Origin: Myxococcota bacterium
GTDB lineage: Bacteria > Myxococcota > Polyangia > GCA-2747355 > JAKLHH01
DNA: 16,703 bases
Assembly: GCA_022710245.1 (NCBI GenBank)
Contig: JAKLHH010000037.1
Location: forward strand, 1-16,703
Direction of reading: 5' to 3'
Program-made: the position numbers and the translations under genes
In this document: one piece after another, positions 1 through 7,799 of the stretch
Layout: the number at the start of each line of letters is the position of its first letter
Numbering within the stretch: the first letter of the stretch is position 1
Notes under the pieces: generated by a model
What the model saw: the letters and a program-made list of their open reading frames with translations, nothing else
Database searches by the model: none
Told to the model about the DNA's origin: nothing

Positions 1-185
1 TCACGATCGCCTCGCAGCAGCCCTACTTCGCGGACGTCGCCGCCACGCACTGGGGGTTCCGCACCGTGCAGCGGCTGGAGGAGGACAAGGCGGCGAGCTC
101 CTGCTCGACGCAGCGCTACTGCCCCGACAGCCCCATCACCCGCGGCAGGTGGGCGGCGGTGCTCTACACCTACTTCGCCAAGTGA
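1..185 (+). CDS. C-terminal end of an SLH-domain protein (5' partial)
   Basis: The reading frame enters from the left edge (first full codon at position 3) and stops at TGA 183-185. The 60 visible residues are one SLH (S-layer homology) unit: a PYFADVAATHWGF start, a helix with VQRLEED, then SCSTQRYCP and an ITRGRWAAVLY helix. SLH domains usually bind proteins non-covalently to the cell envelope. Two cysteines five residues apart replace the usual glycine/tyrosine and residue-before-proline positions. The same cysteine pattern recurs in the lipoprotein at 8561-9349, so the two are paralogous at domain level. The N-terminus, and therefore any signal peptide or other domains, lies outside the window. 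Confidence 0.85.
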   Translation, partial: TIASQQPYFADVAATHWGFRTVQRLEEDKAASSCSTQRYCPDSPITRGRWAAVLYTYFAK

Positions 186-274
186 GCGCGTCCGGCGCAG
201 CAGCGCCCTCGAGGCGCCCTCGAGGTCCCGGCGCCAGCAGAGGAGCGCTGGCCGCGGCGAGCGCGACCCCGCGA

Positions 275-1099
275 GTGACCGAGCTGTGCCTCGTCCTCGG
301 CCTCGGCCTGCTCGCGTCCTGCGACGAGGCGCCCTCGGCTCGCGACGGCGCCCCTCACCTGGCCGACGCCGCGCCCGTCCTGGAGCTGCGCGTCGACCAG
401 GGCGCGCTGCTCGACGGCCGCGGCGAGCTCGCGCCGTCGCGCGACCTGCGGCTGCCGGATCGCGCGCACGACGGCGCGGTCACCTGCCCCTCGTTCCAGA
501 GCGGCGCCGCGGACTCGGCGCCGGTGCAGATCGTGGGGCCGCTCCTCGGCGGCGCGCTCCTGCCGGCAGGCGCCGCGGCCATCACCTGGGGCCGGCCAGC
601 GCCGACGCCCGACGTGAAGGGGGCCTTCGCGGGCACGCCGGGTCAGCCTGCCTCGCACGAGGGGGTCGACTACGTGATCGGCGCGGGCGGGCCCGCCTCG
701 GTCCCCATCCGGGCCACGGCGGACGGCGTGGTGGTCTACGTGCGGCTCGGCTGCCCGCAGGCGTGCAGCGGCGATCCCGCCGGGATGTTCTGCGCCAACA
801 CCGCGACGCGCGAGTGCGGGGCGGGCTGGGGCAACCACGTGGTGATCGCCCACGCAGGTGGCATCTTCACGCGCTACGCCCACCTCAAGCACGCTTCGGT
901 GCCGGCCGCCGCGCTGGTCGGGCAGCCGGTGAAGCGCGGCCAGACGATCGGGGAGATGGGCAACTCGGGCCGCAGCGACACGCGGCACCTGCACCTCGAG
1001 CTCGGCACGCGCGCCTCCGCCGGCCCGCTTCAGCCCTGCGCCGGGTCGCAGAGCTTCGACCTGGTCTACGATCCAGAGCAGCTCGCGACCGTTCCCTGA
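275..1099 (+). CDS. M23-family metallopeptidase lipoprotein (LytM-like)
   Basis: Predicted peptidoglycan endopeptidase of the M23/LytM/lysostaphin family, attached to a membrane by lipid. The zinc-site motifs are intact: HEGVD (H128, D132), YAHL (H203) and HLHLE (H238, H240). The usual GxxVKRGQTIGxMGNSGRS stretch precedes HLHLE, so the enzyme should be active rather than a degenerate LytM factor. A hydrophobic stretch ends in the lipobox LLASC (Cys16), followed by an Asp/Ala-rich linker to about residue 70. The start is uncertain. GTG 275 places the lipobox correctly, but it has no good Shine-Dalgarno site and no positive charge before the hydrophobic core. GTG 182, overlapping the preceding stop as GTGA, would add 31 residues including several arginines. 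It lies 90 bp after the SLH gene and may be co-transcribed with it. The family call is firm; the start is not. Confidence 0.85.
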   Translation: MTELCLVLGLGLLASCDEAPSARDGAPHLADAAPVLELRVDQGALLDGRGELAPSRDLRLPDRAHDGAVTCPSFQSGAADSAPVQIVGPLLGGALLPAGAAAITWGRPAPTPDVKGAFAGTPGQPASHEGVDYVIGAGGPASVPIRATADGVVVYVRLGCPQACSGDPAGMFCANTATRECGAGWGNHVVIAHAGGIFTRYAHLKHASVPAAALVGQPVKRGQTIGEMGNSGRSDTRHLHLELGTRASAGPLQPCAGSQSFDLVYDPEQLATVP

Positions 1100-1134
1100 C
1101 TTGACGAGGCCGCGCCCGCGGCGCTGGCAGTGTC

Positions 1135-1205
1135 CCTGAAGGTCTGGGTCTGGAGCCTGGCCGGCGCCTCTCACCTGAAGGTCTGGAGCCTGGCCGGCGC
1201 CTCTC
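1135..1205 (+). repeat. Two-copy direct repeat between convergent genes
   Basis: A 32-bp unit starting CCTGAAGGTCTGG and ending GCCGGCGCCTCTC occurs twice in tandem. Copy one (1135-1172) carries a 6-bp internal duplication (GTCTGG); copy two (1174-1205) does not. It lies in the 109-bp gap between the stop of the M23 gene and the stop of the convergent minus-strand gene. A recent slippage duplication is likely. No clear terminator with a T-tract is visible here. Confidence 0.8.
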
Positions 1206-1208
1206 TCC

Positions 1209-3389
1209 TCAGCGGTCGCCCGCGCGACGGAGGCGTCCGAGGAGGGCGAGCGCCCCGAGGAGCGCCAGCACGACCGGCAGCGAGCCGGTCGCCCGGCCCG
1301 GCGCCGCCTGGCAGCCCTCGTGCTGCACCACGAAGCCGCTGTCGTCGGAGGTGACGTTGCCCGCCTCGTCGCGCACGGTGAGGCGCAGCCGGTAGACGCC
1401 GTCGTCGAGGTCCTCGAACCGGGCGTCGCTCACCCCGGCGGTCCAGGCGCGGAGCCCCACGCGGTCAGGGACGCCGCCGCCGTCGGGGACGCGGAAGAGC
1501 TCGGCCTGGTAGACCAGCTTCACGACCCTGGTGAGGTCGTCGCTCCCCTCGAAGCGCACCGCCGCGCGGCCGTCCCGCACCAGCGCCGTCGGTCGCTCGA
1601 GGACCCGGAGGACCGGCGGCACGGAGTCGACCTGGAGGCGCACCTGGACCGGCTCGGGGTCCACGTTGCCGTGCAGGTCGACCGCCGCGACCTCCACCAG
1701 GTGCAGCCCGGCGGGCGTGGCGACGTCGAGGCGGCGCGAGTAGCTCGGCGCGCTCCAGGCGCCTCCGTCCACGCGGGCGCGGTAGCGGAGCAGCGGGACC
1801 GGGGTCACGTCGTCCGTGCCGCCGACGACGATCGGCGTCAGCTGCGGTCCCACGACCGGCCCCGGGTCACGCAGGATCAGGGTCCGGGGCGGGGAGGTGT
1901 CCCGCTCCGCCAGGCCGCCCGGGTAGGCGTCGAGGTAGGCGGCCAGGAAGCCGTCGCCGACCTCGAGCTGGCGCAGCGACACCAGGAAGCTGTGCCCCGA
2001 GTCGATCACCGCCGGCGAGAGCTGCAGCGCCGCCAGCCGGAGGTGGAGCGCGGGGATCACCACGTCGCTGAGGAAGCGCTGGAGCCGCGCCGGGTCGAGG
2101 GTGAGCCCCTGCGACCCGAGCACGTCCACGCGCGAGACCTCGGTGCCGCTCAGGCTCACCGCGACGCTGTTGCTCGCGGGATCGATCCAGGGCTCGGCGC
2201 TCACGGCGAGGTCGGCGGTCAGCGCCAGCCGGCCCGACGGACCGCCGGGCGGCTCCAGCGAGAGATCGAGCGCCGCGCCAGGGAGCTCGAGGGTGACGCC
2301 GCTGCGCGCCGCGCAGCGGACCCGCGGCGGCCGCGCCAGCGTGAGCCTGAAGGCGACCGTGGTCCCGGCGGGCTGGCCGAGCGCGGCGGCGAGCTGGCCG
2401 AGCGCGGCGGCGAGCGGACCGGCCTCGAGGCTGCGGCTGTCGAGGCAGAGCTGGCCGCTCCGCCAGAGCGCGAAGAGGATCTGCTCGAGGAGCGGCGCCG
2501 AGACCCCGGCGGCGAACATCGCCCCGGTGGCGCGCAGCGCCGGGCTGGCGCCGGCGCAGCTCGGCGCGGTCAGGTCCGCGGCGGCCAGGCAGGGCGGGAC
2601 CACGCTGCTCTGCGGGACCACCGAGCCGCTGACCGTGAGCCGGAGACCGCGCTCGTCCGTGTCGAGCGAGGCGAGCGCCGCCTGGTAGCGAAGGCCGTGG
2701 ACCTCGCCGGCGAAGCTGCCGGCGGCGCGCAGCTGATCCTGCAGGAGGCCGGGGAGCTGGGTCCGGGCGAGGCCCTCGAGCGCCGACTGCGCCGCGCCGA
2801 GCAGGTGGTCGCGGAGCAGGCCGGCGACCGACGCCAGCAGGTCGCCCGTCGCGCAGCCGCTCAGCGTCGCGGTCGTCGCCGACGGATCGAGCGTGACCTT
2901 CGCGTCGGTGACGTGGACCGCGATCGCGTCCCCCGAGCTGTCGAGCTGCAGGCCCAGCCTCACCGCGGCCCCCAGCGTGGCGAGCGAGGCCTGACAGTCC
3001 TCGCGCGCCTGTCCCGGGTAGGGGTGCAGGATGGCCACCGGCCCTGAGGCCCTCACGTCGCCGCGCAGGCGTAGCAGCAGGGTGGCGTTGTCCATCGTCG
3101 CCTGCAGCTCGCTGACGGCGAGCGAGGCGGTCAGCCCCTGCAGCTGCAGCTGCGCGTCCTCGCTGGTGAAGGGCCAGTCGAAGACCGTCTGGGTCAGCGG
3201 CGGGACGGCGAGCTCCTTCGGCAGCAGCGGGAGCGCCTGCTGCGCGAGGAAGGCCAGCCCGCCCTCGTTCACCCGCAGCGCGACCGCGCGCTGGCAGGTC
3301 TGCGCGCCTGCGGGTCCACCGGTGAGCGCGCCGACCAGGAGCGCGAGCGCGAGGGCGCGGTGGGCGGCTACGATGGCGGGACGGGTCAT
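1209..3389 (-). CDS. BPI/TULIP-like lipid-binding protein with Ig-like domains and MYXO-CTERM tail
   Basis: A 726-residue exported protein. Residues 1-30 are a signal peptide ending AGAQ. Residues 33-240 resemble the N-terminal barrel of the BPI/LBP (TULIP) family: VNEGGLAFLAQQALPLLPKEL parallels the first helix of BPI, and Cys132/Cys179 match the spacing of the conserved BPI disulfide. Residues 245-485 look like a second barrel, with a helix near 298-314 and one near 434-450. Such domains bind lipids in a hydrophobic tunnel. Residues 515-690 hold two Ig-like domains (GGAWSAPSY, VDLHGNVDPEP, VRDEAGNVT). The tail has Cys693, a hydrophobic helix (703-719) and RLRRAGDR, a MYXO-CTERM-type sorting signal. 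ATG 3389 has GAGGAG just upstream and overlaps the preceding stop as ATGA, implying translational coupling. The TULIP call rests on recognised resemblance, not a search; the tail and signal peptide are clear. Confidence 0.7.
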   Translation of the reverse strand: MTRPAIVAAHRALALALLVGALTGGPAGAQTCQRAVALRVNEGGLAFLAQQALPLLPKELAVPPLTQTVFDWPFTSEDAQLQLQGLTASLAVSELQATMDNATLLLRLRGDVRASGPVAILHPYPGQAREDCQASLATLGAAVRLGLQLDSSGDAIAVHVTDAKVTLDPSATTATLSGCATGDLLASVAGLLRDHLLGAAQSALEGLARTQLPGLLQDQLRAAGSFAGEVHGLRYQAALASLDTDERGLRLTVSGSVVPQSSVVPPCLAAADLTAPSCAGASPALRATGAMFAAGVSAPLLEQILFALWRSGQLCLDSRSLEAGPLAAALGQLAAALGQPAGTTVAFRLTLARPPRVRCAARSGVTLELPGAALDLSLEPPGGPSGRLALTADLAVSAEPWIDPASNSVAVSLSGTEVSRVDVLGSQGLTLDPARLQRFLSDVVIPALHLRLAALQLSPAVIDSGHSFLVSLRQLEVGDGFLAAYLDAYPGGLAERDTSPPRTLILRDPGPVVGPQLTPIVVGGTDDVTPVPLLRYRARVDGGAWSAPSYSRRLDVATPAGLHLVEVAAVDLHGNVDPEPVQVRLQVDSVPPVLRVLERPTALVRDGRAAVRFEGSDDLTRVVKLVYQAELFRVPDGGGVPDRVGLRAWTAGVSDARFEDLDDGVYRLRLTVRDEAGNVTSDDSGFVVQHEGCQAAPGRATGSLPVVLALLGALALLGRLRRAGDR

Positions 3390-4828
3390 GGCGTGCTCCT
3401 CGGACGGGTGAGGCGAAGTGAGAAGGCGAGGTTCGCGTTCACGGCGTAGCCGCTGTAGCTGCCGACGGGGCTCGGCAGGTCGAAGCTCGCCTCCAGCGGC
3501 GTCCGCGCGGTGGCGTTGGGCCCGAACGCGCTCACGGTGACGGTGCGCGGGAAGAGCGCGGTGTAGCCGACCTCGCCCACCAGGTCGAGCCACCAGGCGA
3601 CGCGCCAGGAGAGGCCGGCCTGCAGGTGGAGCTTGTCGTAGTCGAGCGAGACCGGAGTGGTGAAGCGCTCGGGCATGGTGTTGGAGGTGAACTCCACGCG
3701 GCCCGCGAGCGCCAGCTCCGGGCGCAGCCGGTAGCCGACGCGCAGGCCGACCGTGTAGGCGTCCTCGACCAGCTTGTCCATGTACTGGCTGGTGATCAGC
3801 TGGGAGGTGGTCTCCAGGATGCGGACCGTCATCGTCCCGGTCCGTGACTTCTGGATCCAGTGCAGGTCCGCCGCGACCTCGAGCTGCTCGCTCGGGCGGA
3901 CCATCACCCCCGCCGTGAGCATCATCGGCGAGTAGGTGAGCACGTCGGCGCGGGCGTGCAGCTCGGGCAGGCGCAGCGAGGGGAGGTTGCGGCGGACGAA
4001 GTCGACGGCGGCCTGCGGCAGCGCCACGTTGATCTCCATCGGCACCGCCACCTCGCGCGCGCCCGAGGAGAACCCCACGCCCAGCCGCAGCCACGGCCAC
4101 GGCTGCAGGAGCACGCCCGCCGAGGCCCCGACCCCCCAGCCCGTGCCCTCCACCCGGGTCCGCGCGGCGTACGCCGGGTCCTCACGCGCGAGCGGGGCGT
4201 CAGCGTGGCAGCTCGGGGACGCGAGCGCCTCGCAGATGGCGTGGTTCAGGGTCGCGCCGAGATCGATCATCGAGTCGGAGATCAGCCAGACCCCGATCAC
4301 GTCGAGCCCGACCCCGAGCGAGAGCACCCGGTGCACGGTGTAGGAGATCGCCGGCCGGAGCAGCAGGTGCACGGCGCGACCCTCGAGGGCGTAGTAGCGC
4401 GTCGAGGAGGGCCTCCCGTCGTAGCGCTCGGCCCAGCGTGCGCCGTCGAGGACCGGCGTGGCGAAGGCGAAGCCCACGCGCAGGCGGCGCGTCCCCAGGT
4501 CGCTGACGAAGCCGGCCGCGATGTCCGGCTTGGCGACGAAGAGGTCGGCGCGGGGGAAGCGGCTGCCGTCGAGGCCGCTCGGGCTCGTGCGATCGTAGCT
4601 CATGCCGATCAGGGTGGCGCCGGTGAAGATCAGGAGCTGATGGCCGTCGAGGAGCCCCATCGCCGCCGGGTTCCAGTAGGCCGCGAGGGCGTCCGCCGTC
4701 GTCGGTCCGGAGAAGATCGTCCCCACCACCGTCGCCTCCGCCGCCCGCGGCAGCGCCAGCGCCGCGGCGAGGAGCGCGAGCGCCGGTGTGAGCCGAGGGC
4801 GCAGGGCGTGAGGTGGTCGCGGGGGCAA
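3386..4828 (-). CDS. FadL/OMPP1-like outer-membrane channel
   Basis: A 480-residue predicted beta-barrel of the FadL/TodX (OMPP1) transporter family, which carries long-chain fatty acids or other hydrophobic compounds across the outer membrane. After a signal peptide (residues 1-31, cleaved near AAEA) the mature N-terminus reads TVVGTIFSGPTTADALAAYW followed by NPAAMGL. That NPA-type hatch signature is typical of FadL. The rest is alternating amphipathic strands (LRVGFAFATP, WLRLGVGFSS, LQAGLSWRVAWWLDL, ANLAFSLRL), as in a 14-stranded barrel. The chosen start is TTG 4828 because GGAGG lies 4 nt upstream and the resulting n-region is arginine-rich; no ATG or GTG fits as well. The stop overlaps the ATG of the BPI/TULIP-like gene. 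A sigma-54-like promoter and two leader stem-loops precede it. The family is confident; the substrate is unknown. Confidence 0.82.
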   Translation of the reverse strand: MPPRPPHALRPRLTPALALLAAALALPRAAEATVVGTIFSGPTTADALAAYWNPAAMGLLDGHQLLIFTGATLIGMSYDRTSPSGLDGSRFPRADLFVAKPDIAAGFVSDLGTRRLRVGFAFATPVLDGARWAERYDGRPSSTRYYALEGRAVHLLLRPAISYTVHRVLSLGVGLDVIGVWLISDSMIDLGATLNHAICEALASPSCHADAPLAREDPAYAARTRVEGTGWGVGASAGVLLQPWPWLRLGVGFSSGAREVAVPMEINVALPQAAVDFVRRNLPSLRLPELHARADVLTYSPMMLTAGVMVRPSEQLEVAADLHWIQKSRTGTMTVRILETTSQLITSQYMDKLVEDAYTVGLRVGYRLRPELALAGRVEFTSNTMPERFTTPVSLDYDKLHLQAGLSWRVAWWLDLVGEVGYTALFPRTVTVSAFGPNATARTPLEASFDLPSPVGSYSGYAVNANLAFSLRLTRPRSTP

Positions 4829-4849
4829 GCGGCCTCCGGGGTGATACTT

Positions 4850-4948
4850 GTCGCGGCGCCGCACAGGTCGGGCGGTCGGGCGGAGCGGCCGCGACCAACA
4901 ATCGTGGAGCGGCGCCCCGCGCGTCGGGCGGTGGCGAGGAGCTGCCGC
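4850..4948 (-). promoter_or_regulatory. Tandem leader stem-loop element, two copies
   Basis: On the minus strand two homologous units, about 56 bp apart, lie between the predicted transcription start and the FadL start codon. Copy A (4948 to 4909) folds as GCGGC, 4-nt bulge, CCTCGC, loop, GCGGGG, C, GCCGC. Copy B (4895 to 4850) folds as GTCGCGGC, 4-nt bulge, CCGC, loop, GCGG, C, GCCGCGAC. Both loops contain CCGCCCGAC and both units are preceded by ACGATTG. The stems differ in sequence but stay paired, and a T/G wobble replaces one C/G pair in copy A. Copy B ends 22 nt before the TTG start, next to the GGAGG site. A third copy lies at 13716-13765. Confidence 0.55.
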
Positions 4949-4973
4949 GCTCAGCCAATCGTCGAGGAGAGGC

Positions 4974-4990
4974 TGCAAGGGAGAGGCCAG
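4974..4990 (-). promoter_or_regulatory. Candidate sigma-54 promoter for the FadL-TULIP operon
   Basis: Minus-strand CTGGCCTCTCCCTTGCA. TGGC and TTGCA are separated by 7 nt, giving the diagnostic GG-N10-GC spacing; 10 of 13 specified positions of YTGGCACG-N4-TTGCW match. Transcription would start near 4963, leaving a leader of about 135 nt that contains both stem-loops. Confidence 0.55.
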
Positions 4991-5153
4991 CGGACGTGCG
5001 TGCGCGGCCAGGGCAGCCTCCTCGCGAGGCGCCCTCCTCCGGCTCATGATCGCCGGCGGCGATGAGGGCCACCGCGAGGCGCTGCGGCGGGCTCCACCCT
5101 GACGCCGCGCGTCGGCGCGGCCCTGACGGAGGACCGCGAGGGCGGCGCGCCGA

Positions 5154-5167
5154 GGAGTGCGCACTCC
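5154..5167. promoter_or_regulatory. Perfect 14-bp palindrome, candidate operator or enhancer
   Basis: GGAGTGCGCACTCC is perfectly palindromic. It lies about 190 bp upstream of the predicted FadL-side transcription start and about 135 bp upstream of the GH35-side start. This is a suitable place for a shared enhancer-binding-protein site or an operator. No protein can be assigned from sequence alone. Confidence 0.4.
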
Positions 5168-5270
5168 ACTCCGCGGCTGCTCGACCGGCCAGCCGAGCGG
5201 ACGTCGGGCCGCAGCCTCGCGGCCGCGTCGCGTCTGCCTGGTGATCCCGCGGCGGCGGGCGCCCTCGCCG

Positions 5271-5287
5271 CTGGTGCGCCTGTTGCA
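5271..5287 (+). promoter_or_regulatory. Candidate sigma-54 promoter for the GH35-START operon
   Basis: CTGGTGCGCCTGTTGCA keeps GG-N10-GC spacing and matches 11 of 13 specified consensus positions, with a perfect TTGCA -12 element. Transcription would start near 5298, about 24 nt before the GTG start at 5322. Confidence 0.55.
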
Positions 5288-5321
5288 CCTCCCTCGCGCA
5301 GGTTCACGACGCGAGGACCGC

Positions 5322-7799
5322 GTGATCAGCCTCGACCACCCGCAACCGCCGGCCGTGCTGCCGCCGCGCCCGCCCGTCGCCGCCACCCGGCGCGGTCACG
5401 TGCAGATCGTCGACGGCGCGCTCCTCGTCGGCGGCGCGCCGGTCTTCCTCTTCGGGGGCGAGCTGCAGTACTTCCGGGTTCGCGATCGCGGCTTCGACCC
5501 GGAGGCGACCTGGGACCGCTGGGAGCAGAGCCTCGAGCTGATGCAGCAGGCGGGGATGAACCTGGTCACGACCTACGTCCCCTGGGACTACCACAGCCCG
5601 GCTCCCGGGGTGTGGGACTTCTCCGGCGCGCGCGACCTCGCCCGCTTCCTGGCGATGGTCGCCAGGCGCGGCCTCTATTTGATCTTCAAGCCGGGCCCGC
5701 TGATCACCGCCGAGTGGCCCGACGGCCCCGGGAGCTTCGGCGCGGTGCCGCGCTGGTGGAAGCGCGCGCACCCGGAGGCGCTCGCGCTGCAGGCCGATGG
5801 ACGTCCCTTCAGCTTCTCCTCGCGAGGCGCCCCCGACGAGCGGCAGCCGAGCTACCTGCACCCGACCTTCCTGGCGGCGGCGCGCGCGTGGCTGGCCCGG
5901 GCGCTCGCGTTCGCGCGGCCCTACGTCGGCAGCAACCTGGTCGGCGTGCAGCTCGACAACGAGACCAACTTCTACTGGGGGCGCCGCTTCGGCGGGGTCG
6001 ACTACTCGCCGGCCGCGCTCGCCCACTTCGCCCGCTTCCTCGCCCGGTGCCACGGCGAGATCGGGCGCCTGAACCAGCTCTACGGCAGCAGCTACGCCAG
6101 CTTCGACGAGGTGCCCCCGCCGCGCCGTGCCCCCTCGCTGCTCGCCGGACGCGGCGAGGGACCGGGGGCGGCGGCGACGGAGAACGCGCGGCTCGCCGAC
6201 TGGATCGCGGCCGGCCACGCGCAGATCCTCGAGTACCTCGACACGCTGCGCCTCTTCATCGAGGCGGAGGGCTTCCGCGAGCCCGACCTGCTCCTCCTCA
6301 CCAACGACTCGCCCTTCGGCCTGAACCTCGGCCGCCTCCCGCTCCGCGACGTGCAGCTCTACGACGGCGCGGTGAAGAACCGGGTCGCGCTCACCACGCT
6401 CGACCTCTACCCCAAGCAGTACCTGACCAGCCGCGCGCTGCAGGACCAGCCGTTCCAGGCGGACTACTTCACACGCCTCTACGATCACCACGGCGACCTC
6501 GCCACCGGCGAGCAGGACTTCATCCTCGCCGCCGAGCTGCAGGGCGGGTTCTGGAGCGCGCCGCTGGTCGGCGCGCCGCCGGTGCGGCCGGCGGCCACCG
6601 ACCAGCTCCTCGCGCGCTCCATCGGCCGCGGCCTGAAGGGCGGCTCGGTCTACGTGGTGCGCGGCGGCTGGAACGCGGACGGCTCGAGCTACGACTACCT
6701 GGCGGCGATCGGCGCCGACGGCCGGCCACGCGAGCGCTACGACGTGCTCCGGCGCTGGGGACAGCTGCTCGCGCGCCACGGCGAGCGGCTGCTCCGCGCG
6801 CGCGAGGTGCGCGACCCCATCGCGATCCTGCAGCACGGTCGCCACGCGACCCCGGCGCACGGGGTCCTCGATCACCTGCAGCGCGTGCACACGATCGAGC
6901 AGCCCGCGCTCCTCGGCTGGCTCGCCTGCGCGGGCTACAACCCCGAGGTCCTCGACGCCCGCCTGGTGGACGGGGCGGCGCTGCGACGGCACTCGGTCGT
7001 CTTCTTCCAGAACCCGGAGGTGATCGACGCGCGCACCGCGGGGCTGCTCCACGACTACGTGCGCGGAGGCGGGCTGCTGGTCATGCTCCTCTGGCCGGGG
7101 AGCGAGGACCGCCGGCTCCGTGACCTCTTCCCGCTGCGGCCCGACGGCCACCGGGTCTGGCGCTCGCCCTCGCGCGCCGGCCGCCTGCGCGCCAGCCTCG
7201 GCCGACGCGGCGAGGACGGCGACGTGGTCGTGGACAGCTACTGGTACGCCACCTTCTGGCAGAGCGCGCCGACCGCCGCCTCCTGCACGCCGTTCCTCTG
7301 GGAGCGCACCGCCCTCGGTCGGCGCGGGCGCGTCGCGGGGTACTGGATCGAGGACGAGCTCGGGCGCCGTGTGCTCCTCGGCACCAGCCCGCACGCGCTC
7401 TTCAACCAGGGGCGCTACTACCAGGTGCAGCCCGCGCGCATCGAGCGCGCGACCGCGCTCGCCCGCTGGCTCCTCGCGCGCGGCGGCGTCGCGCCCACGC
7501 TCCGCGCCGGGCGGCCGCGCGAGCTCGCCTGGGCGCGCGTCGCCGGCGAGACGGTCTACCTCTTCGTCATCAACGACAACGCCCGCGACGCGCGGGTGCA
7601 CCTCGAGCTCGTCCTGCCGGGCGCGCTCGGGCTCAACCCCGCGCGGCGGTACCGGGTCACCTGCGCCTTCGACGGGAGCCCGCTCGCGAGCGGGACCGGC
7701 GCGGCGCTCGCGGCGGGTGGCCTCGAGCTCGACGTCGCCGGCCACCGCGCCGCGGTCGCGGTGCTCGAACCCGCGCACGATCAGGAGGAACCAGGATGA
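5322..7799 (+). CDS. GH35 beta-galactosidase-like glycoside hydrolase
   Basis: An 825-residue glycoside hydrolase of the GH35 type, which removes terminal beta-galactose by a retaining mechanism. The N-terminal TIM barrel shows the family landmarks: FGGELQYFRV (44-53), LMQQAGMNLVTTYVPWDYH, a GVWDFSG-type motif, then FKPGPLITAEWPDGP. The likely acid/base is E214 in QLDNETNFYWG and the likely nucleophile is E405 in AAELQGGFW. Around 560-610, VVFFQNPEVID and YVRGGGLLVML suggest the glutamine-amidotransferase-like domain found in related galactosidases, followed by beta-sandwich sequence. The chosen start is GTG 5322, with GAGG five nucleotides upstream. The frame opens further upstream, but that part is basic and low-complexity. 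No signal peptide is visible, so the enzyme is probably cytoplasmic unless the true start differs. Its stop overlaps the next ATG (ATGA). Substrate specificity is not determinable. Confidence 0.85.
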   Translation: MISLDHPQPPAVLPPRPPVAATRRGHVQIVDGALLVGGAPVFLFGGELQYFRVRDRGFDPEATWDRWEQSLELMQQAGMNLVTTYVPWDYHSPAPGVWDFSGARDLARFLAMVARRGLYLIFKPGPLITAEWPDGPGSFGAVPRWWKRAHPEALALQADGRPFSFSSRGAPDERQPSYLHPTFLAAARAWLARALAFARPYVGSNLVGVQLDNETNFYWGRRFGGVDYSPAALAHFARFLARCHGEIGRLNQLYGSSYASFDEVPPPRRAPSLLAGRGEGPGAAATENARLADWIAAGHAQILEYLDTLRLFIEAEGFREPDLLLLTNDSPFGLNLGRLPLRDVQLYDGAVKNRVALTTLDLYPKQYLTSRALQDQPFQADYFTRLYDHHGDLATGEQDFILAAELQGGFWSAPLVGAPPVRPAATDQLLARSIGRGLKGGSVYVVRGGWNADGSSYDYLAAIGADGRPRERYDVLRRWGQLLARHGERLLRAREVRDPIAILQHGRHATPAHGVLDHLQRVHTIEQPALLGWLACAGYNPEVLDARLVDGAALRRHSVVFFQNPEVIDARTAGLLHDYVRGGGLLVMLLWPGSEDRRLRDLFPLRPDGHRVWRSPSRAGRLRASLGRRGEDGDVVVDSYWYATFWQSAPTAASCTPFLWERTALGRRGRVAGYWIEDELGRRVLLGTSPHALFNQGRYYQVQPARIERATALARWLLARGGVAPTLRAGRPRELAWARVAGETVYLFVINDNARDARVHLELVLPGALGLNPARRYRVTCAFDGSPLASGTGAALAAGGLELDVAGHRAAVAVLEPAHDQEEPG

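Larger units (their letters stand above)
4829..5321. other. Divergent regulatory region between FadL and GH35 operons
   Basis: About 490 bp without a convincing gene. Open frames across it lack ribosome binding sites and are composition-driven. It holds back-to-back sigma-54-like promoters (4974-4990 minus, 5271-5287 plus), two tandem leader stem-loops on the FadL side, a 14-bp palindrome between the promoters, and two short GC hairpins: 5049-5063 (ATCGCC/GGCGAT) and 5104-5121 (GCCGCGC/GCGCGGC, loop GTCG). Confidence 0.7.

Noticed and set aside
5157..5321. N-terminal extension of GH35 to a start at 5157
   Set aside because: The extra 55 residues are basic and low-complexity, would cover the sigma-54-like promoter, and have no similarity to GH35; GTG 5322 has a ribosome binding site.
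4829..5386. Extension of the FadL frame upstream to 5386
   Set aside because: It would bury the signal peptide and cover the leader stem-loops and promoter; TTG 4828 gives a proper signal peptide and a GGAGG site.
5304..7778. An 824-codon open frame antisense to the GH35 gene
   Set aside because: Its composition (Arg/Glu/Ala/Val-rich, no motifs) is what a GC-rich gene produces on its opposite strand; the plus-strand frame has clear GH35 motifs.
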